64,000 nt of DNA, taken from Rhodohalobacter sp. 614A. GTDB taxonomy: Bacteria; Bacteroidota; Rhodothermia; Balneolales; Balneolaceae. Below are positions 19,199 to 27,729 of the stretch, piece by piece. The stretch's first letter is position 1, and each line of letters opens with the position of its first letter. The notes under the pieces were generated by a model. That model ran no database searches, was not told the origin of the DNA, and saw only the letters and a program-made list of their open reading frames with translations. The position numbers and the translations under genes are program-made. The stretch is from positions 1,708,273-1,772,272 of the forward strand of contig NZ_JAKEDS010000001.1 in assembly GCF_021462415.1 (NCBI RefSeq). The letters run 5' to 3'.

Positions 19199-19918
19199 AT
19201 GACATTCAAAAGCTTCCGGTTACTCGGATTTTGCCTACTTCTTACCGGTTGCGCCTACTTTTCCAAAAGTACAGAGATAGAAGAAGTGCCCGCTTCAGTA
19301 TATCCGTTGCCAGATCCTGAAATTGCTGAAAAACTGGATTCCTATCGTGATTTTTTAAATGAATTGATGGGACAAAAAGTGGCAACCGTAGAAGATACAC
19401 TCAAATTTGGCAAGCCTGAAGGATCTTTGAGCAATATTGTGGCTGATGCCCTTCGTTTCCAGGCTGCTGCTGAATTACGAAGTTTTGTACATGTTGGCGT
19501 TATCGGGGAAGGTTCTTTTCAGCTTTTTCTGCTTCCCGGGGACCTTACAGTAGGCGATGTGTATGAATTTATGCCCTATGATAATCACCTTGTGATATTA
19601 ACCATGAAAGGATCTCGTTTAATGGAACTCATTGAACAAGTAGCTGAAGTGGGAGGCGCGCCCATAAGTGGTGTACGTTTCAGGATTGACGAAGATGGGA
19701 ATCCAAATGGGGTTTTGGTAAATGCAGAAGTATTAGACCCGGACCGGAAATATCTTGTTGCTACCAGTAGTTGGTCGGCAAACGGTGGAGATCAATTCCC
19801 AGCATTGTGGAATATCTCCGACCGAATGGATTTGGAAGTATCCATTCAGGATTTGTATATAGAATATTTCCGAAACCAGGTAGTGTTAACTACCTCAACC
19901 GATGGGCGAATCCGGTAA
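19199..19918 (+). CDS. lipoprotein: stand-alone 5'-nucleotidase C-terminal domain
   Basis: A 239-residue lipoprotein (lipobox LLTGC, Cys near 18) made only of the C-terminal, substrate-binding domain of UshA/YfkN-type 5'-nucleotidases. Visible family motifs are PEGSLSNIVADALR, GDLTVGDVYEFMPYDNHLV and the terminal SSWSANGGDQFPAL, which normally shapes the nucleoside pocket. The metal-binding phosphatase domain is missing from this polypeptide and is encoded by the next gene, whose ATG overlaps this stop (TAATG). Together the two have the content of one ~540-residue enzyme, but in reversed order. Inference: they form a periplasmic or outer-membrane heterodimer. Confidence 0.82.
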   Translation: MTFKSFRLLGFCLLLTGCAYFSKSTEIEEVPASVYPLPDPEIAEKLDSYRDFLNELMGQKVATVEDTLKFGKPEGSLSNIVADALRFQAAAELRSFVHVGVIGEGSFQLFLLPGDLTVGDVYEFMPYDNHLVILTMKGSRLMELIEQVAEVGGAPISGVRFRIDEDGNPNGVLVNAEVLDPDRKYLVATSSWSANGGDQFPALWNISDRMDLEVSIQDLYIEYFRNQVVLTTSTDGRIR

Positions 19919-20847
19919 TGATTTCAAGAAAAGAGTTTATAAAACAGTCGGCATATTTGGCCGCCGGTTCCACCTGGCTTGCAGGGTGGGGAAGTCTGGC
20001 TGTAAATGATTTTGAAGGCGCATCAATTACAATTCTGTATACAAATGATACACATTCCCGCCTGGACCCTTTTCCATCCAATGCCAGGGAATTTTCGGGG
20101 CTTGGCGGAATCGCAAAACGGTCATCTCTGGTTAATAAAATTCGTGCAGAAGAGGATCATGTTCTTTTGCTGGATGCCGGGGATGTATTTCAGGGAACGC
20201 CTTGGTTTGATGTGTATGGTGGAAAAGTAGATTTCGAGCTCATGAGTGAAATGGGGTACGATGCGATGGCTATTGGGAATCATGAGTTCGATCTCGGGCT
20301 TGAAGGATTTGCTGAAGCAGCTCAACTGGCCAATTTTCCTTTTTTGGCCGCCAATTATTCCACACTCAATACTCCCATCCATCCATTCGTGAAACGTCAG
20401 ATCATCAAAGAATTTGATGGGTTTAAAATTGGAATATTTGGACTGGGAATTCAATTCGATGGAGTGATTGACCGCTCTCTCCATGAGGGGGTGAGATATC
20501 GTGATCCATCTATCATTTCAAAGAGAGTTGTAGAAAGTCTTAAAAATTTTCATCAATGTGATTATGTAATTTGCCTGAGTCATCTTGGATATCAGTATGA
20601 AGGAAACAGAATTGATGATGTTAAGCTTGCCGGTTCAGTATCCGGCATAGACCTGATCATCGGTGGGCATACCCACACTTTTTTAGAGGAACCTGTACCG
20701 GTAGAAAATCCTGATGGATCAAACACGCTCATCACCCAAATGGGACATGGTGGAGTACACTTGGGAAGAATAGATCTGAAGGTTTCTGATGAATCGGAAA
20801 AGCCGACCATCACCAGTCAATATTATACAATTGGAGAAGAAATATAG
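19918..20847 (+). CDS. exported metallophosphoesterase: stand-alone 5'-nucleotidase N-terminal domain
   Basis: A 309-residue protein starting at ATG 19918, which shares a base with the preceding stop; a longer in-frame start at 19771 lies inside the previous gene and is rejected. All calcineurin-type metal motifs are present: LYTNDTHSR, LLDAGDVFQGTPW, IGNHEFDLG, LSHLG and GGHTHTF. The N-terminus MISRKEFIKQSAYLAAGST looks like a twin-arginine-type signal (Arg-Lys variant), so it may be exported folded with its metals. It lacks the C-terminal nucleotide-binding domain, which the upstream gene supplies. Substrates could be nucleotides or nucleotide sugars. Confidence 0.85.
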   Translation: MISRKEFIKQSAYLAAGSTWLAGWGSLAVNDFEGASITILYTNDTHSRLDPFPSNAREFSGLGGIAKRSSLVNKIRAEEDHVLLLDAGDVFQGTPWFDVYGGKVDFELMSEMGYDAMAIGNHEFDLGLEGFAEAAQLANFPFLAANYSTLNTPIHPFVKRQIIKEFDGFKIGIFGLGIQFDGVIDRSLHEGVRYRDPSIISKRVVESLKNFHQCDYVICLSHLGYQYEGNRIDDVKLAGSVSGIDLIIGGHTHTFLEEPVPVENPDGSNTLITQMGHGGVHLGRIDLKVSDESEKPTITSQYYTIGEEI

Positions 20848-20862
20848 GCTTGGTTTTCCGGG

Positions 20863-21276
20863 CTAAATCTTTCTGGTTACTATTTCAACAACTCCATTAC
20901 CGCCACGAACCCCGTATATGGCAGCTTCATTCCCTTTCAGAACACGTACATAATCAATATCCCGAGGATTAAGCATTCGGTTTGCTTCTGAATAGGAGTG
21001 ACCAATAGCATGACCATCAATTACAAAGAGCGGAGTGGTTCCGGAGGTGAAGGAATTTACACCCCGAATGTTAACAGAAGCATTATTTCCAGAACCATTA
21101 ACATTTACCCCGGGCACTTGCCGTAAGTAATCAGCAAGGCTTTGGTAATAATTCATATCGTCGGAAATACTGCCTTCAGGTCTTCCGCTTTCTTCAGATA
21201 CGGAAGTTCCCACTGATGAACAACCGGCAAACATGAGAGAAAGAGTGATAATCGATAGAAATAAAATTTGTTTCAT
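20863..21276 (-). CDS. plug-only TonB-receptor-like lipoprotein, copy 1
   Basis: A 137-residue lipoprotein from ATG 21276 (a start at 21309 adds 11 residues before the signal peptide and is less likely). The lipobox is MFAGC, Cys19. The mature protein equals the plug of SusC/RagA-type receptors: YLRQVPGVNVNGSG, VNIRGVNSF, PLFVIDGHAIG, IDYVRVLKGNEAAIYGVRGG, NGVVEIVTRKI. There is no TonB box and no barrel, and the frame closes with a stop immediately after the plug, so it is not a truncated pseudogene of a long receptor. Two close paralogues lie upstream on the same strand. Function is unknown. Confidence 0.85.
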   Translation of the reverse strand: MKQILFLSIITLSLMFAGCSSVGTSVSEESGRPEGSISDDMNYYQSLADYLRQVPGVNVNGSGNNASVNIRGVNSFTSGTTPLFVIDGHAIGHSYSEANRMLNPRDIDYVRVLKGNEAAIYGVRGGNGVVEIVTRKI

Positions 21277-21377
21277 TTTATTTGACAATTTTGGTTGATT
21301 GATTTCCATGATGTAAATACCATAGACTTATACGCCAATTTCCTTCAACTAAAATAATAGACAGATACCTCAACTGG

Positions 21378-21791
21378 CTATGATTTTTTAGTAGCGATCT
21401 CAATGACTCCGTTGGCTCCACGTACCCCGTAAATGGCGGCATCGGGTCCCTTTAAAACGCGAACGTAATCAATATACTTCGGGTCTAATAATCTATTTGC
21501 CTGGGAATATGAATTTCCCACAGCCTGACCATCAACCACAAAAAGAGGAGAGTTGCCTGAACTAAAAGAACTAATTCCACGAATAGTTACGTAGGCATTA
21601 TCTCCTGAACCCCTTACACTTACTCCGGGAACCTGGCGCAGATAATCGGCAAGGCTTCTGTAATAATCTTTATCATCGGTGATACTGCCTTCCGGTCTTC
21701 CATTCTCATCAGCTACCGTATTGCTTACTGAGCCACACCCCGCAAATAGAAGTGATAAAGAAAAGAAAGATAGCAGTAGTATTTGTCTCAT
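21378..21791 (-). CDS. plug-only TonB-receptor-like lipoprotein, copy 2
   Basis: A 137-residue paralogue with the same plan: signal peptide, lipobox LFAGC (Cys19), then a plug domain with YLRQVPGVSVRGSG, VTIRGISSF, PLFVVDGQAVG and YVRVLKGPDAAIYGVRG. It ends in EIATKKS, where the other two end in EIVTRKI. A GGAGG sequence (21796-21800 on the minus strand) four bases before the ATG supports the start. It is separated by 101 bases from copy 1 and 59 bases from copy 3. Most differences are conservative, which indicates selection on the protein. Confidence 0.85.
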   Translation of the reverse strand: MRQILLLSFFSLSLLFAGCGSVSNTVADENGRPEGSITDDKDYYRSLADYLRQVPGVSVRGSGDNAYVTIRGISSFSSGNSPLFVVDGQAVGNSYSQANRLLDPKYIDYVRVLKGPDAAIYGVRGANGVIEIATKKS

Positions 21792-21795
21792 GTTT

Positions 21796-21800
21796 CCTCC
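21796..21800 (-). promoter_or_regulatory. ribosome binding site of plug lipoprotein copy 2
   Basis: GGAGG followed by AAAC and the ATG. It is one of few strong Shine-Dalgarno sequences in the window and fixes the short start of copy 2. Confidence 0.6.
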
Positions 21801-21850
21801 GCTCTGGGAATGACTTTATCATCGAACTGCTCAGAATAGTATTTTTCAGT

Positions 21851-22264
21851 TTAGATTTTCCTGGTAACAATTTCAACAACTCCGTTGCCTCCTCTTACTC
21901 CGTAAATGGCTGCATCGGGCCCTTTTAAAACGCGTACATAATCAATATACCTCGGGTCAACCATTTTGTTAGCCTCATTATACGAGTAGCCAATGGCATT
22001 TCCATCGATAACAAAAAGTGGTGTAATTGGCGAATACCGGGAATCAAATGAGTTGTATCCCCTGATTGTTACTACACCTGAATTAATATTTACACCCGGC
22101 ACTTTCTGCAGATAATCAGCCAGGCTGGTAAAATAGTCATTATCATCTGAAACACTTCCCTCGGGTCTGTCATTATTTTGTCCTGCAACGGAAGACCCAA
22201 CAGATGAACAACCAGCAACCAACAGTGAGAGTGAGATGAGTGAAAGAAGGATAAAAGTTTTCAT
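21851..22264 (-). CDS. plug-only TonB-receptor-like lipoprotein, copy 3
   Basis: A 137-residue paralogue and the first of the three in transcription order. Lipobox LVAGC (Cys19). The plug core is YLQKVPGVNINSG, VVTIRGYNSF, PLFVIDGNAIG, YVRVLKGPDAAIYGVRGGNG and VEIVTRKI. It differs from the others by a shorter loop after VNINSG and a longer one (DSRYSPIT) before PLFVIDG. The stops of all three genes are clean and no receptor gene is adjacent, so these are independent small lipoproteins and not receptor fragments. Confidence 0.85.
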   Translation of the reverse strand: MKTFILLSLISLSLLVAGCSSVGSSVAGQNNDRPEGSVSDDNDYFTSLADYLQKVPGVNINSGVVTIRGYNSFDSRYSPITPLFVIDGNAIGYSYNEANKMVDPRYIDYVRVLKGPDAAIYGVRGGNGVVEIVTRKI

Positions 22265-22397
22265 TGTAGTCTGCCTTAATTTAAAAGGGTTATACAGGAT
22301 AAACGTTTAAAAACAACGCATTGTATTTGCAAACCTGAGGGGAGATAAGCTTTACACATTCACATGAAAAGCTATTTTAAGCAAACAATAGTTTAAA

Positions 22398-22417
22398 TAT
22401 GAGTGTGGCTACTCATA
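22398..22417 (-). terminator. possible terminator of ilvE
   Basis: Perfect 7-bp stem TATGAGT/ACTCATA with a 6-base loop, 63 bases past the ilvE stop on the minus strand, followed in that direction by a weak TTTAAAC run. The short T-tract makes it a tentative call. Confidence 0.3.
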
Positions 22418-22479
22418 CTCCTGAACCCGTAAAGCTATACTAATCAAGAAATATCAATCGTGCAATTCAAATACAGTTT

Positions 22480-23565
22480 TTAATACAGAACTGCCGTGCT
22501 GATTTGAACAGGATGAATCCAGCCGTGAGTATCTTCAATATTTCCGTACTGAATACCTGTAATAGCATCAAACATTTTTTTGGCAAACGGACCTATTTTC
22601 TCGCGGTCCAATGTTACTGTTTCTCCTTTATGATGGATCAAACCAACCGGTGAAATAACAGCCGCAGTTCCGGCTCCAAAGATTTCTTTGAGTGAACCAT
22701 TTTTGTGAGCCTCAAAAACTTCATCGATAGAGATTCTTCGCTCTTCAACATTTAAGTTCCAGTCTTTTGCAAGAGAAATAACAGATCGGCGTGTGACACC
22801 GGGCAAAACAGTTCCAGCCAATTGGGGAGTTATCAATGTATCGCCAATCAGGAAGAAGATATTCATTGTACCAACTTCTTCAACGTATTTGTGTTCTTTA
22901 GCATCCAGCCAGAGCACCTGTGTAAATCCCTCTTGTTGTGCTTTCCTGGCAGGGAGAAAACTTCCTCCGTAATTACCGGCAGATTTGGCTTCGCCTGTTC
23001 CACCTTTAGCAGCACGAACATACTCATCAGATGTTGTTAAAGAAACCGGGTTGAAGCCTTCTTTGTAGTAAGCAGCAACAGGACTTGTGATAATATAAAA
23101 TCGGTACTCTTTTGAAACAGTTGCCGCAATATATTCTTCGGATGCAAACATAAACGGGCGGATATAGAGTGAGTGCCCGTGCGTTTCAGGAACCCACTTG
23201 TAATCAAGCTGCAGGAGTTTTTCCAGAGCTTCCATAAATACTGATTCTTCAATTTCCGGCATGCACAACCTTTTGGCAGAATTGTTCAGGCGTTTGTGAT
23301 GATCGGTCGGCCGGAAAAGGTGGATGGTATCCTCATCAGCATAATATGCCTTCATGCCTTCAAAAATCGCCTGGCCATAATGAAGTGCCATCAGAGACGG
23401 ATCAAATGTAATAGGTCCGTACGGCTTAATTTCAGCTTCCACCCACTCGCCATCGCGGTAGACCATTTCAAACATATGGTCTGAGAATACACGACCGAAC
23501 TCAAGGTTATTGAAGTCTAATTCTGAAATTCTGCTTTGATCTGTCTGGGTTATCTTTATATTCAT
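22480..23565 (-). CDS. ilvE: branched-chain amino acid aminotransferase
   Basis: Cytoplasmic PLP enzyme for the last step of Val, Leu and Ile synthesis and the first step of their breakdown. The 361 residues and motifs fit the BCAT2/fold-type IV group: YGQAIFEGMKAYY (about 63-75), RPFMFASEE, the PLP Lys at about 194 in GEAKSAGNYGGS, and VEEVGTMNIFF (about 228-238). The late GAGTAAVISPVG motif that shapes the phosphate pocket is intact. No ilv/leu biosynthetic genes are adjacent. It is divergent from the M24 peptidase gene. Confidence 0.95.
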   Translation of the reverse strand: MNIKITQTDQSRISELDFNNLEFGRVFSDHMFEMVYRDGEWVEAEIKPYGPITFDPSLMALHYGQAIFEGMKAYYADEDTIHLFRPTDHHKRLNNSAKRLCMPEIEESVFMEALEKLLQLDYKWVPETHGHSLYIRPFMFASEEYIAATVSKEYRFYIITSPVAAYYKEGFNPVSLTTSDEYVRAAKGGTGEAKSAGNYGGSFLPARKAQQEGFTQVLWLDAKEHKYVEEVGTMNIFFLIGDTLITPQLAGTVLPGVTRRSVISLAKDWNLNVEERRISIDEVFEAHKNGSLKEIFGAGTAAVISPVGLIHHKGETVTLDREKIGPFAKKMFDAITGIQYGNIEDTHGWIHPVQISTAVLY

Positions 23566-23651
23566 GGCTGCCGGGTTAAATTCAACAATACTACGGATTT
23601 TGAGTTACCGAATATTTTATCTTCGCTTCGTTCATTGAGATATTATGTAAT

Positions 23652-23672
23652 CCCCCTTTGGACAAAGAGGAG
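23652..23672. repeat. imperfect palindrome in the ilvE/peptidase spacer
   Basis: CCCCCTTTG at 23652-23660 faces CAAAGAGGAG at 23663-23672, an inverted repeat with two mismatches. It resembles the core of short dispersed palindromes seen in many genomes, but no second copy is visible in this window. Confidence 0.25.
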
Positions 23673-23787
23673 TAAGAATGAATGAAGGCGAAAACAAATT
23701 CACACTTATAAATCCTCTCTAAAGATAATGTGTTTTTTTAAAACTGTTTAGCAAAGAATTCTATTGTCAAAAAAAATCAGTAAAAAA

Positions 23788-25134
23788 ATGAAAAAAGCTT
23801 TTTTCCTGTTGTTCGCGATCTCTTTTTTGATGCAAAATCCGTCTTTAAGCCAAATCAGGAACGATATTCAACCCGATATTCTCTCAATGCGAGACCGGGC
23901 AGCAGTGATGGATCAGTGGACGGAATACCGCCTCGACAATCTGATTCCAGAGTTAATGAGGCGTGAAGGTATTGATATGTGGGTACTTGTTGCGCGTGAA
24001 TACAACGAAGATCCGGTTCTTTTGACGATGCTTCCGGCCACGTGGCAATCATCCCGGCGCACGACTATTTTGGTTTTTTTTGATGATGGAGAATCGGTAG
24101 AGAGACTTGCAGTTGCGAGATATAATATTGGTTTTTTTGAAACACAATGGGACCCGGAAGAAGAACCGGATCAATGGAAACGTTTTGGTGAGGTAGTGGC
24201 AGAGCGAAATCCTGAAAAGATTGGGGTAAACATATCAGAGAATTTTGCTTTAGCAGACGGAATCAGCCATACGGATTTTCTGGATGTGAAAAACAGTTTG
24301 AGTCCGGAGTTGCAGGATCGCATTGTTTCTGCCGAAAATTTATCAATCGGCTGGCTGGAGACCCGAACCGGGAAGGAGATGGTGGTCTATCCGCAAATCA
24401 ACAGAATTGCACATTACATTGTGGCGGAGGGATTGTCAGAAAAAGTGATTACACCAGGCGTTACAACTACGCAGGATGTACAATGGTGGTATCGCGAGAA
24501 GATTCGGGATTTGAATTTAACGACCTGGTTTCATCCGTCTGTTTCTGTACAGCGAAGTGAGAACGAAAGGCATACGGGTAATTTTGCTGATTACTTTGTG
24601 GATGATACGGATGTCATTATGCCGGGAGATTTGATCCACATCGATTTCGGAATTGAGTATTTGGGGCTTTCTACCGATACACAACGAAATGCTTATGTTC
24701 TTCGCCCGGGAGAAACCGATGCTCCTGAAGGTCTTAAAGAAGCTTTAGCAATAGGTAACCGGCTGCAGGATATTTTAACGGCTGAATTTAAATCCGGAAG
24801 AAAAGGAAATGAGATTTTAGCTTCATCCCTTGAAAAAGCGGAGGCGGAAGACATTAACGCTACGATTTATACGCATCCCATTGGCCATCATGGTCACGCT
24901 GCCGGACCTACAATTGGTTTGTGGGATCAGCAGGACGGCGTATCCGGTAATGGTGATTATCCGCTCTACCCGAATACGGCCCACTCAATTGAATTAAACG
25001 CTGAAGTTCATATTCCTGAGTGGGATCGAACTGTTCGAATCATGCTTGAAGAAGATGCTTTTTTCAACGGAGACGGTGTTCGTTACATTGACGGACGGAT
25101 GCAAGAGCTGTATTTAATTCCCAGACAGAAATAA
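23788..25134 (+). CDS. exported M24-family metallopeptidase (Xaa-Pro aminopeptidase-like)
   Basis: A 448-residue protein from ATG 23788, preferred over a TTG 24 bases earlier because it starts the signal peptide (MKKAFFLLFAISFLMQ). After an N-terminal creatinase-like domain comes the pita-bread catalytic domain. Five dimetal ligands can be assigned by motif: Asp in HIDFGIEYLG, Asp in STDTQR, His in HPIGHHGHAAG, Glu in SIELNAEV and Glu in IMLEED. It is therefore predicted active, removing N-terminal residues or cleaving X-Pro bonds in the periplasm. The GLSTDTQR form differs slightly from the canonical GYxSDxTR, which is usual in this secreted subgroup. Confidence 0.87.
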   Translation: MKKAFFLLFAISFLMQNPSLSQIRNDIQPDILSMRDRAAVMDQWTEYRLDNLIPELMRREGIDMWVLVAREYNEDPVLLTMLPATWQSSRRTTILVFFDDGESVERLAVARYNIGFFETQWDPEEEPDQWKRFGEVVAERNPEKIGVNISENFALADGISHTDFLDVKNSLSPELQDRIVSAENLSIGWLETRTGKEMVVYPQINRIAHYIVAEGLSEKVITPGVTTTQDVQWWYREKIRDLNLTTWFHPSVSVQRSENERHTGNFADYFVDDTDVIMPGDLIHIDFGIEYLGLSTDTQRNAYVLRPGETDAPEGLKEALAIGNRLQDILTAEFKSGRKGNEILASSLEKAEAEDINATIYTHPIGHHGHAAGPTIGLWDQQDGVSGNGDYPLYPNTAHSIELNAEVHIPEWDRTVRIMLEEDAFFNGDGVRYIDGRMQELYLIPRQK

Positions 25135-25208
25135 AATTTTCAATTAATTTTACGAATCTAAACCCAAAAATTCGGCAGCAGTCTGGATCCGGCGGTTGAT
25201 ATTTTTAT

Positions 25209-26270
25209 TCAGTTGTTTCGTCTGTTATTACCTCTGCTACTGCTGCGACTTTTACTTTTTTTGTCAGCCCTCTCCCTTTTGACGGTGCTCCGACTTTTTT
25301 CGCGATTATTTTCTTTTCTTACGGTTTGTTTGGAATTTCCTCTATCCCGACTGTTTGGGCGAATAGATTCTGACCGACGGCTTTCGGTTCTTTTAACGTT
25401 CGAGTTTCTGTTATTTCTCACTCCTTGATCTTTATCCATCGTGGATCTGGATCGTGATCGAATGTTAACCTGTCTCGTTGGCGTTTCTCTAACGTTCGAA
25501 TTTTCAATAGTTCGACTTCGGCGTGAATTTTGTACTGTTCGGGATGGAGTATAATTTACCTGTGGTTGCTGCTTCACCCTTTGTTTTGCCTGTTTTCTGT
25601 CAATCCTTGAAACCTTTTCTATTCTGCCAGTGCGATATCCGTTTCGGCCTCTTTGTTTTTGATAGTTGTTTCGTTCTTTATAAGCTTCTTGTCTAAAGCG
25701 ATTCAATCGTATTTCATAATCTCTTTCGATTCGAACAAAATAGCGGTAGTCCCGATCATTGTATTGATGGCGGTGTTTGTGCCAATGTCTGTATTTTATA
25801 AAGAGTGGATGAGAGTGTCGTTCCCAGTGGCGTGGTAATCGTTGTTCCGGTACCTGTAAAAAAGCAAGGCTTAGTCCACCAAGCCAAATTTGTACGGAGT
25901 AGTAGGGAGAGTGGTAATCATCATATGCAAATCGATGCCGGTAATACCAATCATATCCTCTTAAACGGATCATTAAATCGCGATCTCTGTAACCATCTCT
26001 GTATCCGGCCTCATAAAGATCGATATCCCACACCATGTCATAAAACCGGTAATCGTTATAGTAGGCATCATTAACGCCATCCATATAACCTTTAAGATAG
26101 GCCGTATCATATGGATCCTGGTAGAAACCAGATGAATTGCTCAGTTCAAGTTGAAAGTGGATAAATGGCCGGAAGGATTGATAGCTAAATTCTATATAGG
26201 CAGATTGTGCGGTAATCGGTGCACTCAAAACTCCAATCAACAGTATCGTAGCACATAGTCTTTTAATCAT
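25209..26270 (-). CDS. exported, very basic low-complexity protein
   Basis: A 353-residue protein with a clear signal peptide (MIKRLCATILLIGVLSAPIT, cut after AQS). Residues ~30-210 are rich in Tyr, Asp, Arg and His, with YRDGYRDRD and HWHKHRHQYNDRDYRYF. The last ~150 residues are almost wholly Arg, Lys, Ser, Asn, Gln and Thr (for example SRSSSRGNNRRNN at the end), predicted disordered and strongly positive. No family is recognised. Such tails can bind polyanions such as extracellular DNA, nucleic acid or acidic polysaccharide, but that is inference. It stands alone between the peptidase and lectin-like genes. Confidence 0.65.
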   Translation of the reverse strand: MIKRLCATILLIGVLSAPITAQSAYIEFSYQSFRPFIHFQLELSNSSGFYQDPYDTAYLKGYMDGVNDAYYNDYRFYDMVWDIDLYEAGYRDGYRDRDLMIRLRGYDWYYRHRFAYDDYHSPYYSVQIWLGGLSLAFLQVPEQRLPRHWERHSHPLFIKYRHWHKHRHQYNDRDYRYFVRIERDYEIRLNRFRQEAYKERNNYQKQRGRNGYRTGRIEKVSRIDRKQAKQRVKQQPQVNYTPSRTVQNSRRSRTIENSNVRETPTRQVNIRSRSRSTMDKDQGVRNNRNSNVKRTESRRSESIRPNSRDRGNSKQTVRKENNREKSRSTVKRERADKKSKSRSSSRGNNRRNN

Positions 26271-26438
26271 AACATCCTCTGCTTAGGTGCGGTTTATATA
26301 TTGCTACTAATAGATATCAACTATCCGTTAGCGCACCAATAGCATGATAATGCTAAGCTGTTCTAATAAAATAATCAGAGCTATAGAGAATACTTTTTAC
26401 AGAAAAGAGTAGAAAAATCATCTACTCATTCTATTCTG

Positions 26439-27089
26439 TTAATCAATCGCAAAACAGTAAAACAGTCCATTGCCACCCGTTCCCTGAAGGTTTGACTGGC
26501 TACAACCCCGCGATCCATGAGCGGAATTCCAGGATGTTGGATTCTCTCCGCCACCTGTTCGGTCATGATGACCAACCTGGGCACTGCCATCTTCAGTGCT
26601 GCTTGTCCAGTCACTGCACGTTGTGTCTTCATTACCATCAAAAGCCATTCCATCCAGTGTTGAACCGGTCAGGATATCGTGCATGTTTGGATCGTCTCCA
26701 CGACCATTGACCATTTCACCATTCTCGTCAATGGAGTTTTCTTTATTGAGATTGTTCTCATCACCATGCAGGTGATCCACATTTTCAGCAACCAATATAC
26801 CGTTAGCGTTGTACCAAGGCCCGTTACCGATACGATCGCGTGCGTTTACAATGGGGTCGGTAGTACTCAGGTAAGCTTTCCAGGTTTTATCGCCTGCACC
26901 GGCTTCTTCAGCCAACATCTGGCAGTGTTGGTCAGCTCCTTCAAGACCTCCCAAATCAGCACCATTTCCGGGCCCAACACTTGTAATGAAAAAGCTCATC
27001 GGGGAATCCGATTGTGCATGTATTAATGGAACATTCAGGGATAGAAAAATAAGTACGGTTAAAAGAAGAGGAAGATGTTTGGTTCTCAT
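26439..27089 (-). CDS. exported lectin-like protein
   Basis: A 216-residue secreted protein with a signal peptide (LPLLLTVLIFLSLNVPLI, cut near HAQ). The mature part has the pattern of a conserved bacterial extracellular family often annotated as lectin-like: MSFFITSVGPGNGADLGGLE, ADQHCQMLAEEAG, TWKAYLSTT, NARDRIGNGPWYNANG, then ENPTSWNSAHGSRGC and a terminal GNGLFYCFAID. Its cysteines (AEQ-type HCQ, TTCSDW, RGCSQ, YCFA) probably form disulfides. The ligand is unknown. It is monocistronic by spacing. Confidence 0.72.
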   Translation of the reverse strand: MRTKHLPLLLTVLIFLSLNVPLIHAQSDSPMSFFITSVGPGNGADLGGLEGADQHCQMLAEEAGAGDKTWKAYLSTTDPIVNARDRIGNGPWYNANGILVAENVDHLHGDENNLNKENSIDENGEMVNGRGDDPNMHDILTGSTLDGMAFDGNEDTTCSDWTSSTEDGSAQVGHHDRTGGGENPTSWNSAHGSRGCSQSNLQGTGGNGLFYCFAID

Positions 27090-27207
27090 GGCGATAGGAT
27101 TTGAGGGTTGAAGAAAAAAGCTTGATTTTACTTTACTTAAAATAGTTGAAGTGAACTATCGATACAAATATAGGTAAACTTTATTATTGCTGAATTACCG
27201 ATCACTT

Positions 27208-27624
27208 TTAGCCATATTTCTCATCCACATACTTCACAGATTCTTCCACCATCTCTCTCAAGATATCCATATCAATATCATCCAGTTTTTTTACATAGAG
27301 GCACGCTTTGCCGGTTCGGTGTTTGCCAAGTTTTTGGAGAAGTTCTTCCTGGCGTTTAAACCCGGACATAATGTAAATAGAAAACTCGCGTTTTCGTGGA
27401 GAGAATCCTGCTTTTAGCATATTGCCTTCGCGGCCGCTCTCGTATTTATAGTAATATTGATCGAATCCGATGATGCTCGGTCCCCACATTTTGGGGTCGC
27501 AGCCGGTTACTTCTTTCATCAGCTTTACAAGGGAATAGGAATCGGCTATTTTTTGTTGATCATCTAAAGCCTCAATAAAAGATTTTACAGATTGGTCGGT
27601 TGGTTGAGTTTTATTTTCAGCCAT
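27208..27624 (-). CDS. DUF1801 (YdhG-like) domain protein
   Basis: A 138-residue cytoplasmic protein of the DUF1801/YdhG fold. The family pattern is visible: SVKSFIEALDDQQKIADS, KMWGPSIIGFDQYYYKYESG, MLKAGFSPRKREFSIYIMSGF, KTGKACLYVKKLDDIDMDIL-type end. These small proteins have no settled function; some are fused to DNA-related or iron-related domains. It is divergent from recQ with 105 bases between starts. Confidence 0.8.
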   Translation of the reverse strand: MAENKTQPTDQSVKSFIEALDDQQKIADSYSLVKLMKEVTGCDPKMWGPSIIGFDQYYYKYESGREGNMLKAGFSPRKREFSIYIMSGFKRQEELLQKLGKHRTGKACLYVKKLDDIDMDILREMVEESVKYVDEKYG

Positions 27625-27729
27625 AACTCAGGTTCTTTAGTTTTAGGACGAATTTTGTAAGGATTTGCAAAAATTGATCTCATATAGATACGAGAAAACT
27701 CAAAATTATTCACAATTACAATTCAATAA

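Noticed and set aside
19771-19917. Fusion-like longer start of the metallophosphoesterase
   Set aside because: The extra residues are a shadow of the C-domain lipoprotein gene; the TAATG junction gives the natural start.
20863-22264. Tandem plug genes as pseudogene pieces of one SusC receptor
   Set aside because: Each has its own lipoprotein signal, stop and full plug; a broken receptor would leave barrel sequence, and none is seen.
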